Part shown: positions 41,575 through 50,545 of the stretch, piece by piece
Layout of the letters: the number at the start of each line of letters is the position of its first letter
How positions within the stretch are numbered: position 1 is the stretch's first letter
DNA from: Streptomyces canus
GTDB taxonomy: Bacteria > Actinomycetota > Actinomycetes > Streptomycetales > Streptomycetaceae
NCBI RefSeq assembly: GCF_041435015.1
Contig: NZ_CP107989.1
Coordinates: forward strand, 3,844,001 to 3,908,000
Length of the DNA: 64,000 nucleotides
Reading direction: 5' to 3'
The notes under the pieces: model-generated
The model's database searches: none
Seen by the model: the letters and a program-made list of their open reading frames with translations, nothing else
Told to the model about the DNA's origin: nothing
Made by a program: the position numbers and the translations under genes

Positions 41575-42282
41575 TCACTTGTCCTTCGCGAGTTCGTACG
41601 TGCGCTCCTGCTCGGGCACGGTCCCGGTCTCGCCCGGCGCGACCAGGGCGAGCCGGACCCGCTTGGCGAACGACTCGGCGTACGTGATGCGCTGGGCGTC
41701 GAGGGCGGAGAGGGCGAAGGTGATGGGGCGGGCCTCGGTGGCGGCGCGGGTGCGTTCGTCGGCGTCGGGCTGGAGCGAGGTGAGGTCGCCGACGTCCAGG
41801 ACGCGCGCGTTCGTCACGATGATCTTCGACAGGTCGGGGTCACCCTCCCGCTGTCCCTCGAAGGTGGCGTACACGTTGACCGCGGAGCCCGGCGTGATCT
41901 TGCCGGCGACGCCGGTCGCCGCATCGATCATGATGGCGACCTCCTGCTGCCCGGGCTGCAGCGCGGGCTGGTCGACGATCATGTCGCTCTGCAGCAGCGA
42001 GCCCTTCTTCAGGGTCGTCACGGCGATCTTGTCGCGGACGGCGGCGAGATCGGTGACGGCGTTGGCCGACAGCCAGCGCTTGGGCATCTCGGTCTTCTCG
42101 AACTGCGCCGCGGTGAGCCGGGTGTAGGGCTCGATGTCCTTCTTGACCTCGTACGCCGTGACCTCGGGGCCGACCTTGGACTTCACGTCGTCGATGACGG
42201 AGAGCACGCCGGCGAAGGCCGCGAGGGCGCCCAGGACCGACAGGAGCAGGAGTATCACGCCGCGGCGCTGACGGGAGTTCAT
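41575..42282 (-). CDS. RcpC/CpaB-like pilus assembly protein with SAF domain
   Basis: The 235-residue protein has a signal-anchor helix (about 8-30, GVILLLLSVLGALAAFAGV). An SAF domain follows (about 60-120) with PYTRLTAAQFEKTEMPKRWL and TLKKGSLLQSDMIV. The C-terminal RcpC part has VAIMIDAATGVAGKITPGS and VNVYATFEGQ. In Gram-negative Tad systems CpaB/RcpC sits with the secretin. No secretin is needed in a one-membrane cell, so here it may act in the wall zone. It is the first clear Tad gene of the operon. Confidence 0.9.
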   Translation of the reverse strand: MNSRQRRGVILLLLSVLGALAAFAGVLSVIDDVKSKVGPEVTAYEVKKDIEPYTRLTAAQFEKTEMPKRWLSANAVTDLAAVRDKIAVTTLKKGSLLQSDMIVDQPALQPGQQEVAIMIDAATGVAGKITPGSAVNVYATFEGQREGDPDLSKIIVTNARVLDVGDLTSLQPDADERTRAATEARPITFALSALDAQRITYAESFAKRVRLALVAPGETGTVPEQERTYELAKDK

Positions 42283-42348
42283 GAACCGTACAACCTCGTT
42301 GGGGGGCTCGGTCGAGCGGAATCGGGGACGGGGGCGAGCCGGTACGGC

Positions 42349-43230
42349 TCACCCGGCGGGCAGTTGGTGCTGGCGCTGCTGTTGCTGCTGTAGTCGCTGC
42401 TGAGGAACGGGCGTCACGGGTGCGGTGGCCGAACAGAACACGCAGCGGTCACCGATGACGTCGATACCGCACCAGTGACAGATGTTCTGCCGTACCGAGG
42501 TGACCAGTTGGTAAAGGACGGACAGGTCGGGCAGGAAGCTGCAGAACTCGATCAGCTTGCCGGTGCCCCACCACTCGGCGGACTCGGCGGGCAGCGGGCT
42601 CTCGCGCAGCCCCTGGATCCGCCAGGACTTGGCCAGCGCCCCGGAGACCCACTCGGACTGGAGCTGACCGCGGGCGACCAGCATTGAGGTGGCGAACTCC
42701 GGACCGGCGAGCGTGGCGTCCGGGACGATCCTCACGAGCTGCGGCTGGGGGTGGGCGAGCACGGCGAACTGACTGCCCGGCACCCAGGACTTGGCGTGCG
42801 ACTTGAGGCCGACGGGGACCCGGTCGAGCTTGGCCACCGAGCCGAGGAGCGCGCCCGCGTGGAGGTAGTGGGTGAGCAGCCGGCCGGCCGAGGCGAGGAC
42901 GCCCGGACTGAGGTCGCAGGAGGCGAGCTGTCTCAACTGCCGGGCGAGGACGGCGATTCCGAGAGGGGGCAGTTCGGGCTGGAACAGGGCGATCCGGTCG
43001 CTCTCCAGGAGGGATCGCACGGTGCGCAGCCGCTGGTCCACCTCCGGGGGCACTGCATGGGAGTACACGACGATCACATGGCCGTGCTGGTCGATCAGCG
43101 TCTGGAGGGCGGCGAGCGAGTGGTCGAGCGGCTGCCGGCCGAGGCCGTCGAGCACGACGGCGGGCAGAGTCCGCTCGTCCTGCGCCGGCAGCGCCATGTC
43201 GGCACCGGTCACGGCGATGGCAGTTGGCAC
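42349..43230 (-). CDS. unknown protein with C-terminal zinc ribbon, upstream of the Tad operon
   Basis: The protein has 293 residues from a GTG at 43230, six bases after GGGGAG; an ATG seven codons earlier lacks a good ribosome site. The N-terminal part (about 5-110) looks like a Rossmann-like domain with VVLDGLGRQPLDHSLAALQ and HVIVVYSHAVPP. Residues about 245-270 hold ICHWCGIDVIGDRCVFCSA, a Cys4 zinc ribbon, and the end is Gln-rich. It lies 67 bases before the CpaB-like gene in the same direction and may belong to the locus. Function unknown. Confidence 0.8.
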   Translation of the reverse strand: MPTAIAVTGADMALPAQDERTLPAVVLDGLGRQPLDHSLAALQTLIDQHGHVIVVYSHAVPPEVDQRLRTVRSLLESDRIALFQPELPPLGIAVLARQLRQLASCDLSPGVLASAGRLLTHYLHAGALLGSVAKLDRVPVGLKSHAKSWVPGSQFAVLAHPQPQLVRIVPDATLAGPEFATSMLVARGQLQSEWVSGALAKSWRIQGLRESPLPAESAEWWGTGKLIEFCSFLPDLSVLYQLVTSVRQNICHWCGIDVIGDRCVFCSATAPVTPVPQQRLQQQQQRQHQLPAG

Positions 43231-43471
43231 GCGCAGCTCCCCGTATCCCATGCCCGTGGGTCCGACGGATCACTCCGGCGCACCCGGTCGACTTCACTGC
43301 GTGACTACCTGAGCACTGTAACCACGGCTCCATGGCCGGAGAACAGCGATTCTGTGACTTCCTGGCCTGCGCGAGGGATCAAAAGCGGGCGATTACTGCC
43401 CAGATGGGGCGCACTTGCCACGTGCGCGGGCCAGAGAAAGGCCGGTTGCGTACCCATCCCCGACAGCATCC

Positions 43472-43500
43472 TTGACAGCGAGATTGGTCTGGACCAACTC
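43472..43500 (+). promoter_or_regulatory. chitinase promoter, probably leaderless
   Basis: TTGACA at 43472-43477 is a consensus -35 box. With 17-18 bases of spacing the -10 box would be CAACTC or AACTCT at 43495-43501, so transcription would begin at about 43507-43509, on the ATG at 43508. No ribosome site precedes that ATG, which agrees with a leaderless mRNA. Confidence 0.5.
43484..43497 (+). promoter_or_regulatory. dre-like DasR operator
   Basis: TTGGTCTGGACCAA has perfect TTGGTC/GACCAA arms and differs from the DasR-responsive element core TGGTCTAGACCA at one central base. It sits between the -35 box and the start codon of a chitinase gene. DasR is the GntR-type, N-acetylglucosamine-responsive repressor of chitin use in Streptomyces, so this is a likely operator. 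Confidence 0.8.
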
Positions 43501-43507
43501 TCTTGTC

Positions 43508-45196
43508 ATGCCCATACTCAACAGAAGAGCGGCGCGGTTCTGGACCGCGGCCCTCAGCACGGCCCTCTCCCTGGCCGTCGCGGGCCCCGCCTCCGCCGCG
43601 GACGTCAACAACGCAAAGAACGCCGGCTTCGAGTCCGGCCTGACCAACTGGACCTGTTCGGCGAGCAGCGGTACGACCGTCTCCTCCCCCGTGCACGGCG
43701 GCTCGGCCGCGCTGAAGGCGACGCCCGCCGGGCAGGACAACGCCAAGTGCGTCCAGTCGGTGGCCGTGAAGCCGAACGCCACGTACACGCTGAGCGCCTG
43801 GGTGCAGGGCGGCTACACCTACCTGGGCGCGACCGGCACCGGCACGACGGACGTGTCGACCTGGACCCCTGACACCGCGTCCTGGAAGCAGCTGACGACC
43901 ACCTTCACGACGGGCGCCTCGACGACCTCGGTGACGGTGTACACGCACGGCTGGTACGGGCAGGCCGCATACCTGGCGGACGACGTGTCGGTGTACGGCC
44001 CGGACGGAGGCGGCGGGGGCGATCCCACCCCTACGGTCCCGGCGGCACCGGCCGGACTGGCGGTCTCCGGCACGTCCTCGTCGTCCGTCTCCCTGTCCTG
44101 GAACGCGGTGTCGGGCGCGACGGGCTACAACGTCCACCGGAACGGTACGAAGATCACGGCGGTGACGGGGACGTCGGCGACCGTGACCGGACTGGCCGCG
44201 TCGACCTCGTACAGCTTCCAGGTCACGGCCGTGAACTCGGCGGGTGAGTCCGTGAAGTCGGGCGCGGTGACGGGGACGACGACCGCTTCCCCGGGCGACG
44301 GGGGCAGCGCGCTGCCGAAGCACGCGGTCACCGGGTACTGGCAGAACTTCAACAACGGGGCGACGGTCCAGAAGCTGTCGGCCGTGCAGTCGCAGTACGA
44401 CATCATCGCGGTCGCCTTTGCGGACGCCACGACCACTCCGGGCGCCGTGACCTTCAGCCTGGACTCGGCCGGGCTCGGCGGGTACACGGTCGACCAGTTC
44501 AAGGCGGACATCAAGGCGAAGCAGGCGGCCGGGAAGAAGGTCGTCGTCTCCGTGGGCGGCCAGAACGGCACGGTCTCGGTGAGCGACCCGACGTCGGCGG
44601 CGAACTTCGCGAACTCGGTGTACGCGCTGATGCAGACGTACGGCTTCGACGGGGTCGACATCGATCTGGAGAACGGACTCAACGCGACCTATATGTCACA
44701 GGCGTTGCGATCGCTGTCGGCAAAGGCGGGGTCGGGTCTGATCCTCACGATGGCGCCCCAGACCATCGACATGCAGTCGACGTCCAACGCGTATTTCCAG
44801 ACCGCGCTGAACGTGAAGGACATCCTCACGGTCGTCAACATGCAGTACTACAACAGCGGTTCGATGCTGGGCTGCGACGGCAAGGTCTACTCCCAGGGCT
44901 CGGTGGACTTCCTGACCGCCCTCGCGTGCATCCAGCTGGAGGGCGGACTGTCCCCGTCCCAGGTGGGGTTGGGCCTGCCGGCGTCCACGAGCGGGGCGGG
45001 CAGCGGCTACGTCTCGCCCTCGGTGGTGAACAACGCGTTGGACTGCCTGACCAAGGGCACGGGGTGCGGCTCCTTCAAGCCGTCGAAGACCTACCCGGAC
45101 CTGCGCGGCGCCATGACCTGGTCGACCAACTGGGACGCGGCGGCGGGCAACGCGTGGTCCAACACAGTGGGACCGCACGTGCACGGGTTGCCGTAG
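43508..45196 (+). CDS. secreted GH18 chitinase with carbohydrate-binding and FN3 domains
   Basis: The 562-residue protein has a signal peptide (about 1-31, ending ASAA). A beta-sandwich carbohydrate-binding module follows (about 35-165) with NAGFESGLTNWTCSASSG, then a Gly/Thr/Pro linker. Next is a fibronectin type III domain (about 175-265) and a GH18 barrel (about 275-560) with VVVSVGGQNG and the catalytic GFDGVDIDLENG, whose Glu is the acid/base. It hydrolyses chitin outside the cell. The dre-like operator and leaderless promoter point to DasR control. It is complete and monocistronic. Confidence 0.95.
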   Translation: MPILNRRAARFWTAALSTALSLAVAGPASAADVNNAKNAGFESGLTNWTCSASSGTTVSSPVHGGSAALKATPAGQDNAKCVQSVAVKPNATYTLSAWVQGGYTYLGATGTGTTDVSTWTPDTASWKQLTTTFTTGASTTSVTVYTHGWYGQAAYLADDVSVYGPDGGGGGDPTPTVPAAPAGLAVSGTSSSSVSLSWNAVSGATGYNVHRNGTKITAVTGTSATVTGLAASTSYSFQVTAVNSAGESVKSGAVTGTTTASPGDGGSALPKHAVTGYWQNFNNGATVQKLSAVQSQYDIIAVAFADATTTPGAVTFSLDSAGLGGYTVDQFKADIKAKQAAGKKVVVSVGGQNGTVSVSDPTSAANFANSVYALMQTYGFDGVDIDLENGLNATYMSQALRSLSAKAGSGLILTMAPQTIDMQSTSNAYFQTALNVKDILTVVNMQYYNSGSMLGCDGKVYSQGSVDFLTALACIQLEGGLSPSQVGLGLPASTSGAGSGYVSPSVVNNALDCLTKGTGCGSFKPSKTYPDLRGAMTWSTNWDAAAGNAWSNTVGPHVHGLP

Positions 45197-45235
45197 CCGT
45201 CGGTCCGTCTCCTCACTCGTCACGGTCGGATCGAT

Positions 45236-45275
45236 CGGCGCCCGTGTGTCGCGAACCAGCGAGAAGCGGGCGCCG
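45236..45275 (+). terminator. possible terminator of the chitinase gene
   Basis: CGGCGCCCG (45236-45244) pairs with CGGGCGCCG (45267-45275) around a 22-base loop, 40 bases past the stop. The long loop makes this a weak candidate. Confidence 0.35.
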
Positions 45276-45331
45276 CGGAGGCAGCGCACGACCACCGTCA
45301 CCTCGGTCGCCGTGGCGCACCGCGTCCACCG

Positions 45332-45730
45332 TCACGCCAGGGGCCGGTAATACCCCAGCACCGGTGCCAGCCGGGCGAACCACTGGCCCAGGGTGTCCCG
45401 GCTCTTCGCGTCGACGACGCACTCGTAGAAGCGGCCGTCGAGGTGGATGACGCCCATCATCAAGGTCTTGCCGCCCGGCCCGTCCTTGTAGTGGACGCTG
45501 CGGATCTCGTGCCAGGGGAACTCGGCGGAGTGCCCGTGGTCCTCGAAGGCGACGCCCACGGAGTCGACGACGATGGAGTTGTGCCGGTCGACGGCCATGA
45601 ACTCCGGTCCCTCGGGCACCCCTTGGGGCGCCTGAGAGGCGAAGGCCGACGGGGGCGGTGGCGGACCGAAACCCGGCGGGCCGCCGTACGGGTGGGGCTG
45701 GTCGCCGTAGGGCGGTGGCGGGGTGGTCAT
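45332..45730 (-). CDS. PH-like domain protein with Pro/Gly-rich start
   Basis: The protein has 132 residues from the ATG at 45730 (AGGGGA ten bases before; another ATG lies two codons upstream). The first 40 residues are Pro/Gly/Tyr-rich and disordered. The rest is a small domain with VDRHNSIVVDSVGVAFE, EFPWHEIRSVHYKDG and a final helix TLGQWFARLAPVLGYY. Strand spacing and the W-x-E-I motif match the gene at 50546-51115, so the two are paralogues. The fold resembles a pleckstrin-homology-like barrel. Function unknown. Confidence 0.8.
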   Translation of the reverse strand: MTTPPPPYGDQPHPYGGPPGFGPPPPPSAFASQAPQGVPEGPEFMAVDRHNSIVVDSVGVAFEDHGHSAEFPWHEIRSVHYKDGPGGKTLMMGVIHLDGRFYECVVDAKSRDTLGQWFARLAPVLGYYRPLA

Positions 45731-45853
45731 CGGCATCCGTCCCCTGGCGTCGCGGACTGCTTCCGGTTCATGTGAAACATTCTCCCCACCCCACAGCGTC
45801 ATTGAAGTAAGGACCACTTCCACGGCCGGGCGCACAGCACCAGGGGGGAACAC

Positions 45854-46360
45854 ATGAGACAGGCCCGTGCGGACGAGTACGCGGAGTTCGCCGCTGCCCG
45901 GGCCGGACACCTGTACCGCTCGGCGTGTCTGCTGACCGCGGGTGACACTCATCTCGCGGAGGACCTGGTGCAGGAGGCGCTCGGGCGGATCTACGTTCGC
46001 TGGAGCCGGATCTCCCTCGTCGGCAACCCCGCGGCGTACGCGCAGACCGTCCTGGTCAGGGTGTTCCTGACCCATCAGCGCCGCCGCAGCAGCAGAGAGC
46101 GCGCGACCGACGTCCTGCCGGAGGTGGCCGTCGCCGGTGTCGACACGCCCCTGCGGCTGACGCTGCTCGACGCCCTCGCACGGCTGCCCGCCAAGGACCG
46201 TGCCGTGGTGGTCCTGCGCTACTGGGAGGACCGCTCCATCGAGGAGACCGCCGGTGTCCTGAACGCCAGCGCGGCAGCCGTCCGCACGCGCTGTACCCGA
46301 GCCCTCAAGCAGCTGCGCGGGCTCCTCGGCGAGGACATCGGCGCCTACGCCCGGCCCTGA
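45854..46360 (+). CDS. SigE-family (SigE_Streptomyces-like) RNA polymerase sigma factor
   Basis: The 168-residue sigma factor starts after AGGGGGG. Region 2 has [20 protein letters not shown] and [19 protein letters not shown], the hallmark of this extracytoplasmic-function subgroup. Region 4 has [20 protein letters not shown] and [19 protein letters not shown], its helix-turn-helix. Partner control genes usually follow; here a membrane-anchored protein starts 57 bases later. It redirects RNA polymerase to a set of stress or envelope promoters. Its -35/-10 specificity cannot be read from this window. Confidence 0.93.
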   Translation: MRQARADEYAEFAAARAGHLYRSACLLTAGDTHLAEDLVQEALGRIYVRWSRISLVGNPAAYAQTVLVRVFLTHQRRRSSRERATDVLPEVAVAGVDTPLRLTLLDALARLPAKDRAVVVLRYWEDRSIEETAGVLNASAAAVRTRCTRALKQLRGLLGEDIGAYARP

Positions 46361-46416
46361 CCGGCCCCCTGACTTCCCTTTCGTCCGACCGACCGACCCG
46401 GAACGGTGGCTGCCCC

Positions 46417-47661
46417 ATGCTCGCAGACCAGCACAAGGACCCCTTCGAGGAGCGGCTCGCCACCGCCCTGCACGAGACCGGCGGCGGTTTCGACACCGAT
46501 CGCACGGCCCTCGCCGCACGCGGCGCGGCGCGGGGCCGGCGCAAGCGGTTCGTGCGGCGGGCCGCCGTCGCCGGGGGCACCGCGAGTGTCGTGCTCGCCT
46601 GTGTGGGCGGGGTGCTGGTCCTGCGGCCGGGCGGTACGGCGACCGAGGCCGTGCCGTCGTCCGTGACGGCCTCCGCCGAGCCGAAGCCGAGCGTCACGGC
46701 CGCGCCCGCGACCGACGAGCAGATGATCGAGACCCTCAAGAACCTGCTGCCCGAGGGTGACTTCAGCGAGGAGCGCGGGCAGGGCACCGAGCCGGCCGAC
46801 GACCGGAAGGTGCCCGCGCCGTCCGCCGGGCTCGTCTTCGACGACGGCGACGGTGCCGCGGCCATCGGGGTCAGCGTGGGCCGGGTGCAGCCGGGCGGTA
46901 CCGAGGCCCGGCAGGCGGCCCGGTGCCCCGACCGGGTGTACATCCCGTACGACGCCTGCAAGACGAGTCGGCTCGCCGACGGCTCCGTGGTCACCGTGCT
47001 CCAGGGGTACGAGTATCCCGACCGCCGGGTGGACACCAAGCTCTGGACCGCCGAGCTGGTCACCCCGACCGGGCAGCACATCACCGTCAGCGAGTGGAAC
47101 GCGGCCGCCGAGAAGGACAAGCCCGTCACCCGGACCGATCCCCCGCTGAACCCGGCTCAGTTGACGCGGCTGGCGGCGGCGAAGGAGTGGCGCAGCGTCG
47201 CGAACGCCCTCCCCGCGCCCCTCCCCGAGCCGGAGCTCCCCGGCTCCGACCTGCACGCCCGCACCGACCTGCTGGCCCTGCTGCCGAAGGGCCTGAAGGT
47301 GACCGACAAGAGCAGCGACGACGGCGACTTCGCCTACGCCGTGGTCGACGACGGCAAGGGCAGGAGCATGGTCCAGGTGAACGTGCAGCCCGACATGCTG
47401 GACGCGGCCGGTGACCTCTTCGACTCGAATTCCGAGACGCTGCCAGACGGCACCCGGGTCGCCGTCAAGCAGGGCCCCGGGGACAGGGGCGACCAGGTCA
47501 TGTGGACTGTCGACACCATGCGCGCCGACGGCAGGCGCGTGGTGATCAGCGCCTTCAACGCCGGCACCCAGAACGAGCCCGCGACCCGTGAGACCCCCGC
47601 GCTGACCATCGCCCAGATGCGGGAGATGGCGCTCGACGCCCGGTGGTGGAGCGGCAGTTAG
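46417..47661 (+). CDS. membrane-anchored protein following the sigma factor, possible anti-sigma
   Basis: The 414-residue protein has a cytoplasmic start (about 1-45, with FEERLATALHETGGGFDTDR and a run of Arg), one transmembrane helix (about 46-67) and a large outside domain rich in Ala, Pro, Asp and Thr. Its position after the sigma gene and its topology fit the membrane partner or anti-sigma factor common beside SigE-family sigmas. The N-terminal part is too short for a classical zinc anti-sigma domain. Its stop overlaps the Nramp stop by four bases in convergent orientation. Confidence 0.85.
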   Translation: MLADQHKDPFEERLATALHETGGGFDTDRTALAARGAARGRRKRFVRRAAVAGGTASVVLACVGGVLVLRPGGTATEAVPSSVTASAEPKPSVTAAPATDEQMIETLKNLLPEGDFSEERGQGTEPADDRKVPAPSAGLVFDDGDGAAAIGVSVGRVQPGGTEARQAARCPDRVYIPYDACKTSRLADGSVVTVLQGYEYPDRRVDTKLWTAELVTPTGQHITVSEWNAAAEKDKPVTRTDPPLNPAQLTRLAAAKEWRSVANALPAPLPEPELPGSDLHARTDLLALLPKGLKVTDKSSDDGDFAYAVVDDGKGRSMVQVNVQPDMLDAAGDLFDSNSETLPDGTRVAVKQGPGDRGDQVMWTVDTMRADGRRVVISAFNAGTQNEPATRETPALTIAQMREMALDARWWSGS

Positions 47662-48974
47662 AAGAACTCCGACCATGGCTGGTCCCAGATCTGCTTCACG
47701 CACAGGACCAGGAACAGCAGGCCCGCGATCGCCAGCATCGCGTTGCTCAGGGGGCCGTTGCGCCACTCCCTTGGCGTGCGGGAGGTGTTCAGCAGCCACA
47801 TCAGCGTGCCGGCCAGGAAGGGGAGGAAGGCCGCGCCGAGGACGCCGTAGATGATGACCAGGCGGAAGGGCTGGCCCTGGAAGAGCAGGACCATCGGCGG
47901 GAAGGTCAGCCAGAGCAGATACACGCGGAACGGCCAGGAGCGCTCGCGTGAGCCGGAGGCGACCTCCCGGCCGGAGCCCGCCGCACCCGCGCGGTCGCGG
48001 TACCGCGCCACGAAGTCCGCGAACATCAGGCTCACCCCGTGCCAGACGCCGATCAGCGAGGTGAAGGACGTGGCGAAGAAGCCGATCAGGAAGAACTTGG
48101 CGGTCGCCGACCCGTACTCGTCCTCCAGGATGTCGCTCAGCTGGACGAGCCCCTTGTCGCCGCTCGCGATCGCCACATTGGCGCTGTGCAGCAGTTCCGC
48201 GCCGACGAAGAGCATGGCGACGACGAAGATGCCGGTGGTGATGTAGGCGACCCGGTTGTCGAGGCGCATCACCTTCATCCAGCCGGTGTTGGTCCACCCC
48301 TTGGCGTTGACCCAGTAGCCGTACGCCGCGAGCGTGATCGTGCCGCCGACGCCGCCGATCAGACCGAGGGTGTTGAGGATCGAGTCCTTCTCGTCGGGCA
48401 GGACGGGGAGCAGGCCGGCGAAGGCGTCCGGGAGGTTCGGGGTGACCCTGATCGCGAGGTACACCGTCACCACGAACATGACGCCCACCAGGACCGTCAT
48501 GACCTTCTCGAACACCGCGTACTTGTTGAACCAGACGAAGACCAGGCCGACAAGACCGCAGGCGATGGCCCACCATTCGAGGTCCATCACGTCCGGGAAC
48601 AGCGCCTGAAGGGGCAGCGCGCTCGACGACATCGCCGCCGCGCCGTACACGAAGCCCCAGATCACCACGTAGACGGCGAAGAACCAGGTGGTCCAGCGGC
48701 CCAGACTCGCCCAGCCGTCGAACAGGGTGCTGCCGGTGGACAGATGCCAGCGGCCCGCCGCCTCCGCGAGGGAGATCTTGACCAGGCAGCCGATCACCGC
48801 GGCCCACAGCAGGGTGTAGCCGAAGTTGCTGCCCGCGATGAGGGTGGCGACGAGGTCTCCGGCGCCGACGCCGGTCGCGGCGACGACGATCCCCGGGCCG
48901 ATGTACCGCCAACTGGACTTGCGCGGTACGGAGTTCGTCTCACCGGTCACTGTGTTGTCCGTGGTGTCCGCCAT
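47658..48974 (-). CDS. Nramp-family divalent metal ion transporter
   Basis: The 438-residue protein has eleven or so predicted helices from about residue 30 to the end. The first helix region has GPGIVVAATGVGAGDLVATL, which carries the Nramp Asp-Pro-Gly-like metal-binding motif in altered form (GVGAGD). Later GVWHGVSLMFADFVARY and the final helices match the family. Some Streptomyces members with this changed motif may not carry Mn2+. The ATG at 48974 is preferred over one three codons upstream. It is divergent from the carboxypeptidase gene. Confidence 0.88.
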   Translation of the reverse strand: MADTTDNTVTGETNSVPRKSSWRYIGPGIVVAATGVGAGDLVATLIAGSNFGYTLLWAAVIGCLVKISLAEAAGRWHLSTGSTLFDGWASLGRWTTWFFAVYVVIWGFVYGAAAMSSSALPLQALFPDVMDLEWWAIACGLVGLVFVWFNKYAVFEKVMTVLVGVMFVVTVYLAIRVTPNLPDAFAGLLPVLPDEKDSILNTLGLIGGVGGTITLAAYGYWVNAKGWTNTGWMKVMRLDNRVAYITTGIFVVAMLFVGAELLHSANVAIASGDKGLVQLSDILEDEYGSATAKFFLIGFFATSFTSLIGVWHGVSLMFADFVARYRDRAGAAGSGREVASGSRERSWPFRVYLLWLTFPPMVLLFQGQPFRLVIIYGVLGAAFLPFLAGTLMWLLNTSRTPREWRNGPLSNAMLAIAGLLFLVLCVKQIWDQPWSEFF

Positions 48975-49081
48975 GAAGGTCAAGAAACCCTAAAGATCGC
49001 GGACCGGCAAGAGGGCGTGCGGTGAAGGAAATCGAAGCGACCCGGGCGCACGGTTCACGCCATCGCGGCTTTATTCACTCT

Positions 49082-49109
49082 TGACCTGCTCATGCCATAA
49101 GCCCACGAT
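49082..49109 (+). promoter_or_regulatory. promoter candidate for the carboxypeptidase gene
   Basis: TTGACC at 49082-49087 and CACGAT at 49104-49109 are separated by 16 bases, about 110 bases before the carboxypeptidase start. The stretch is A/T-richer than its surroundings. Confidence 0.4.
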
Positions 49110-49218
49110 GAGCGGCACACCCGCACCGGCAGCACGTCGCAAAGCTCGCTGAACCAACCCCCCGCTCCACTCCCCGCTTCCGGAGATCCCGGAATCCCTG
49201 GAGAACACAGGAGACTTC

Positions 49219-50541
49219 ATGCGACTTCGCATACGCGGTTCCGGCACCCGCTACGCCGCCCTCGCCGCCGTTCTCGCCCTCGCCCTCGCTGCCCCGCTCT
49301 CCGCGAACGCCGACAGCGCCCCGAAGGCGGCACCGAGCGCCGAGGATGTCCGGCAGTACGAGATCCACCAGCACACAACGCCCGTGACGCGTACGGCGAT
49401 CCAGCGGAGCGGTGTCACCGTCGACGAGGCCGACGAGGAGACCGTCGTGGTCTCCGGGCGCGCGGACCAGATCAAGCGGCTGCGCCAACTCGGCTACCAG
49501 GTGACCGAGTTGGGCGCGGCCCCGAACCGGATCGCCGAGGGCGAGGCCCGGCTGTACGACTTCCCGTCGGCCGACTCGCGCTACCACAACTACGCCGAGA
49601 TGACCGCCGAGATCGACCAGCGCCTCGCCGCCTACCCGACCATCATGAGCAAGCGGGTCATCGGCAAGTCGTACCAGGGCCGGGACATCGTCGCCATCAA
49701 GATCAGCGACAACGTGGCGACCGACGAGGCCGAGCCCGAGGTGCTGTTCACCCACCACCAGCACGCCCGCGAGCACCTCACGGTGGAGATGGCCCTGTAT
49801 CTGCTGCGCGAACTCGGCGCGGGCTACGGGAGCGACTCCCGGGTGACGAACATGGTGAACAACCGTGAGATCTGGATCGTCCCCGACCTCAACCCGGACG
49901 GCGGCGAGTACGACATCGCCACCGGTTCCTACCGCTCGTGGCGCAAGAACCGGCAGCCCAACTCCGGTTCCTCGGCCGTCGGCACCGACCTCAACCGCAA
50001 CTGGGCCTACCGCTGGGGCTGCTGCGGCGGTTCGTCCGGATCGACGTCCTCCGAGACCTACCGGGGTCCGGCCGCCGAGTCGGCGCCGGAGGTCAAGGTC
50101 GTGGCCGACTTCGTGCGCAGCCGGGTCGTCGGCGGGGTCCAGCAGATCAAGACGAACATCGACTTCCACACGTACAGCGAACTGGTGCTGTGGCCCTACG
50201 GATACACGTACTCCGACACGGCGACCGGCATGACGGCGGACGACAACGCCGTGTTCAAGACGGTCGGGCAGAAGATGGCCGCGAGCAACGGGTACACGGC
50301 GGAGCAGGCGAGCGATCTGTACATCACCGACGGGTCGATCGACGACTACCTCTGGGGCACGCACAAGATCTTCTCGTACACCTTCGAGATGTATCCGTCG
50401 TCGAGTTCCGGTGGTGGGTTCTATCCGCCCGACGAGGTGATCGAGCGAGAGACCTCGCGGAACCGGGACGCGGTGTTGCAGCTGCTGGAGAACTCGGACT
50501 GCATGTACCGGTCGATCGGGAAGCAGGCGCAGTACTGCTAG
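49219..50541 (+). CDS. secreted M14 zinc carboxypeptidase
   Basis: The 440-residue protein has a signal peptide (about 1-34, hydrophobic [18 protein letters not shown]). A propeptide-like region follows (about 35-115), then the M14 domain with [15 protein letters not shown] (zinc His and Glu), [41 protein letters not shown] with the third zinc His, and the catalytic Glu in SYTFEMYP. The family is Streptomyces carboxypeptidase T-like. It trims C-terminal residues from peptides outside the cell. GGAGA precedes the ATG. Confidence 0.94.
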   Translation: MRLRIRGSGTRYAALAAVLALALAAPLSANADSAPKAAPSAEDVRQYEIHQHTTPVTRTAIQRSGVTVDEADEETVVVSGRADQIKRLRQLGYQVTELGAAPNRIAEGEARLYDFPSADSRYHNYAEMTAEIDQRLAAYPTIMSKRVIGKSYQGRDIVAIKISDNVATDEAEPEVLFTHHQHAREHLTVEMALYLLRELGAGYGSDSRVTNMVNNREIWIVPDLNPDGGEYDIATGSYRSWRKNRQPNSGSSAVGTDLNRNWAYRWGCCGGSSGSTSSETYRGPAAESAPEVKVVADFVRSRVVGGVQQIKTNIDFHTYSELVLWPYGYTYSDTATGMTADDNAVFKTVGQKMAASNGYTAEQASDLYITDGSIDDYLWGTHKIFSYTFEMYPSSSSGGGFYPPDEVIERETSRNRDAVLQLLENSDCMYRSIGKQAQYC

Positions 50542-50545
50542 GGGC

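Noticed and set aside
46345..48912. Minus-strand frame of 855 codons across the sigma partner and Nramp genes
   Set aside because: It mirrors two well-supported genes and contains no recognisable motifs.
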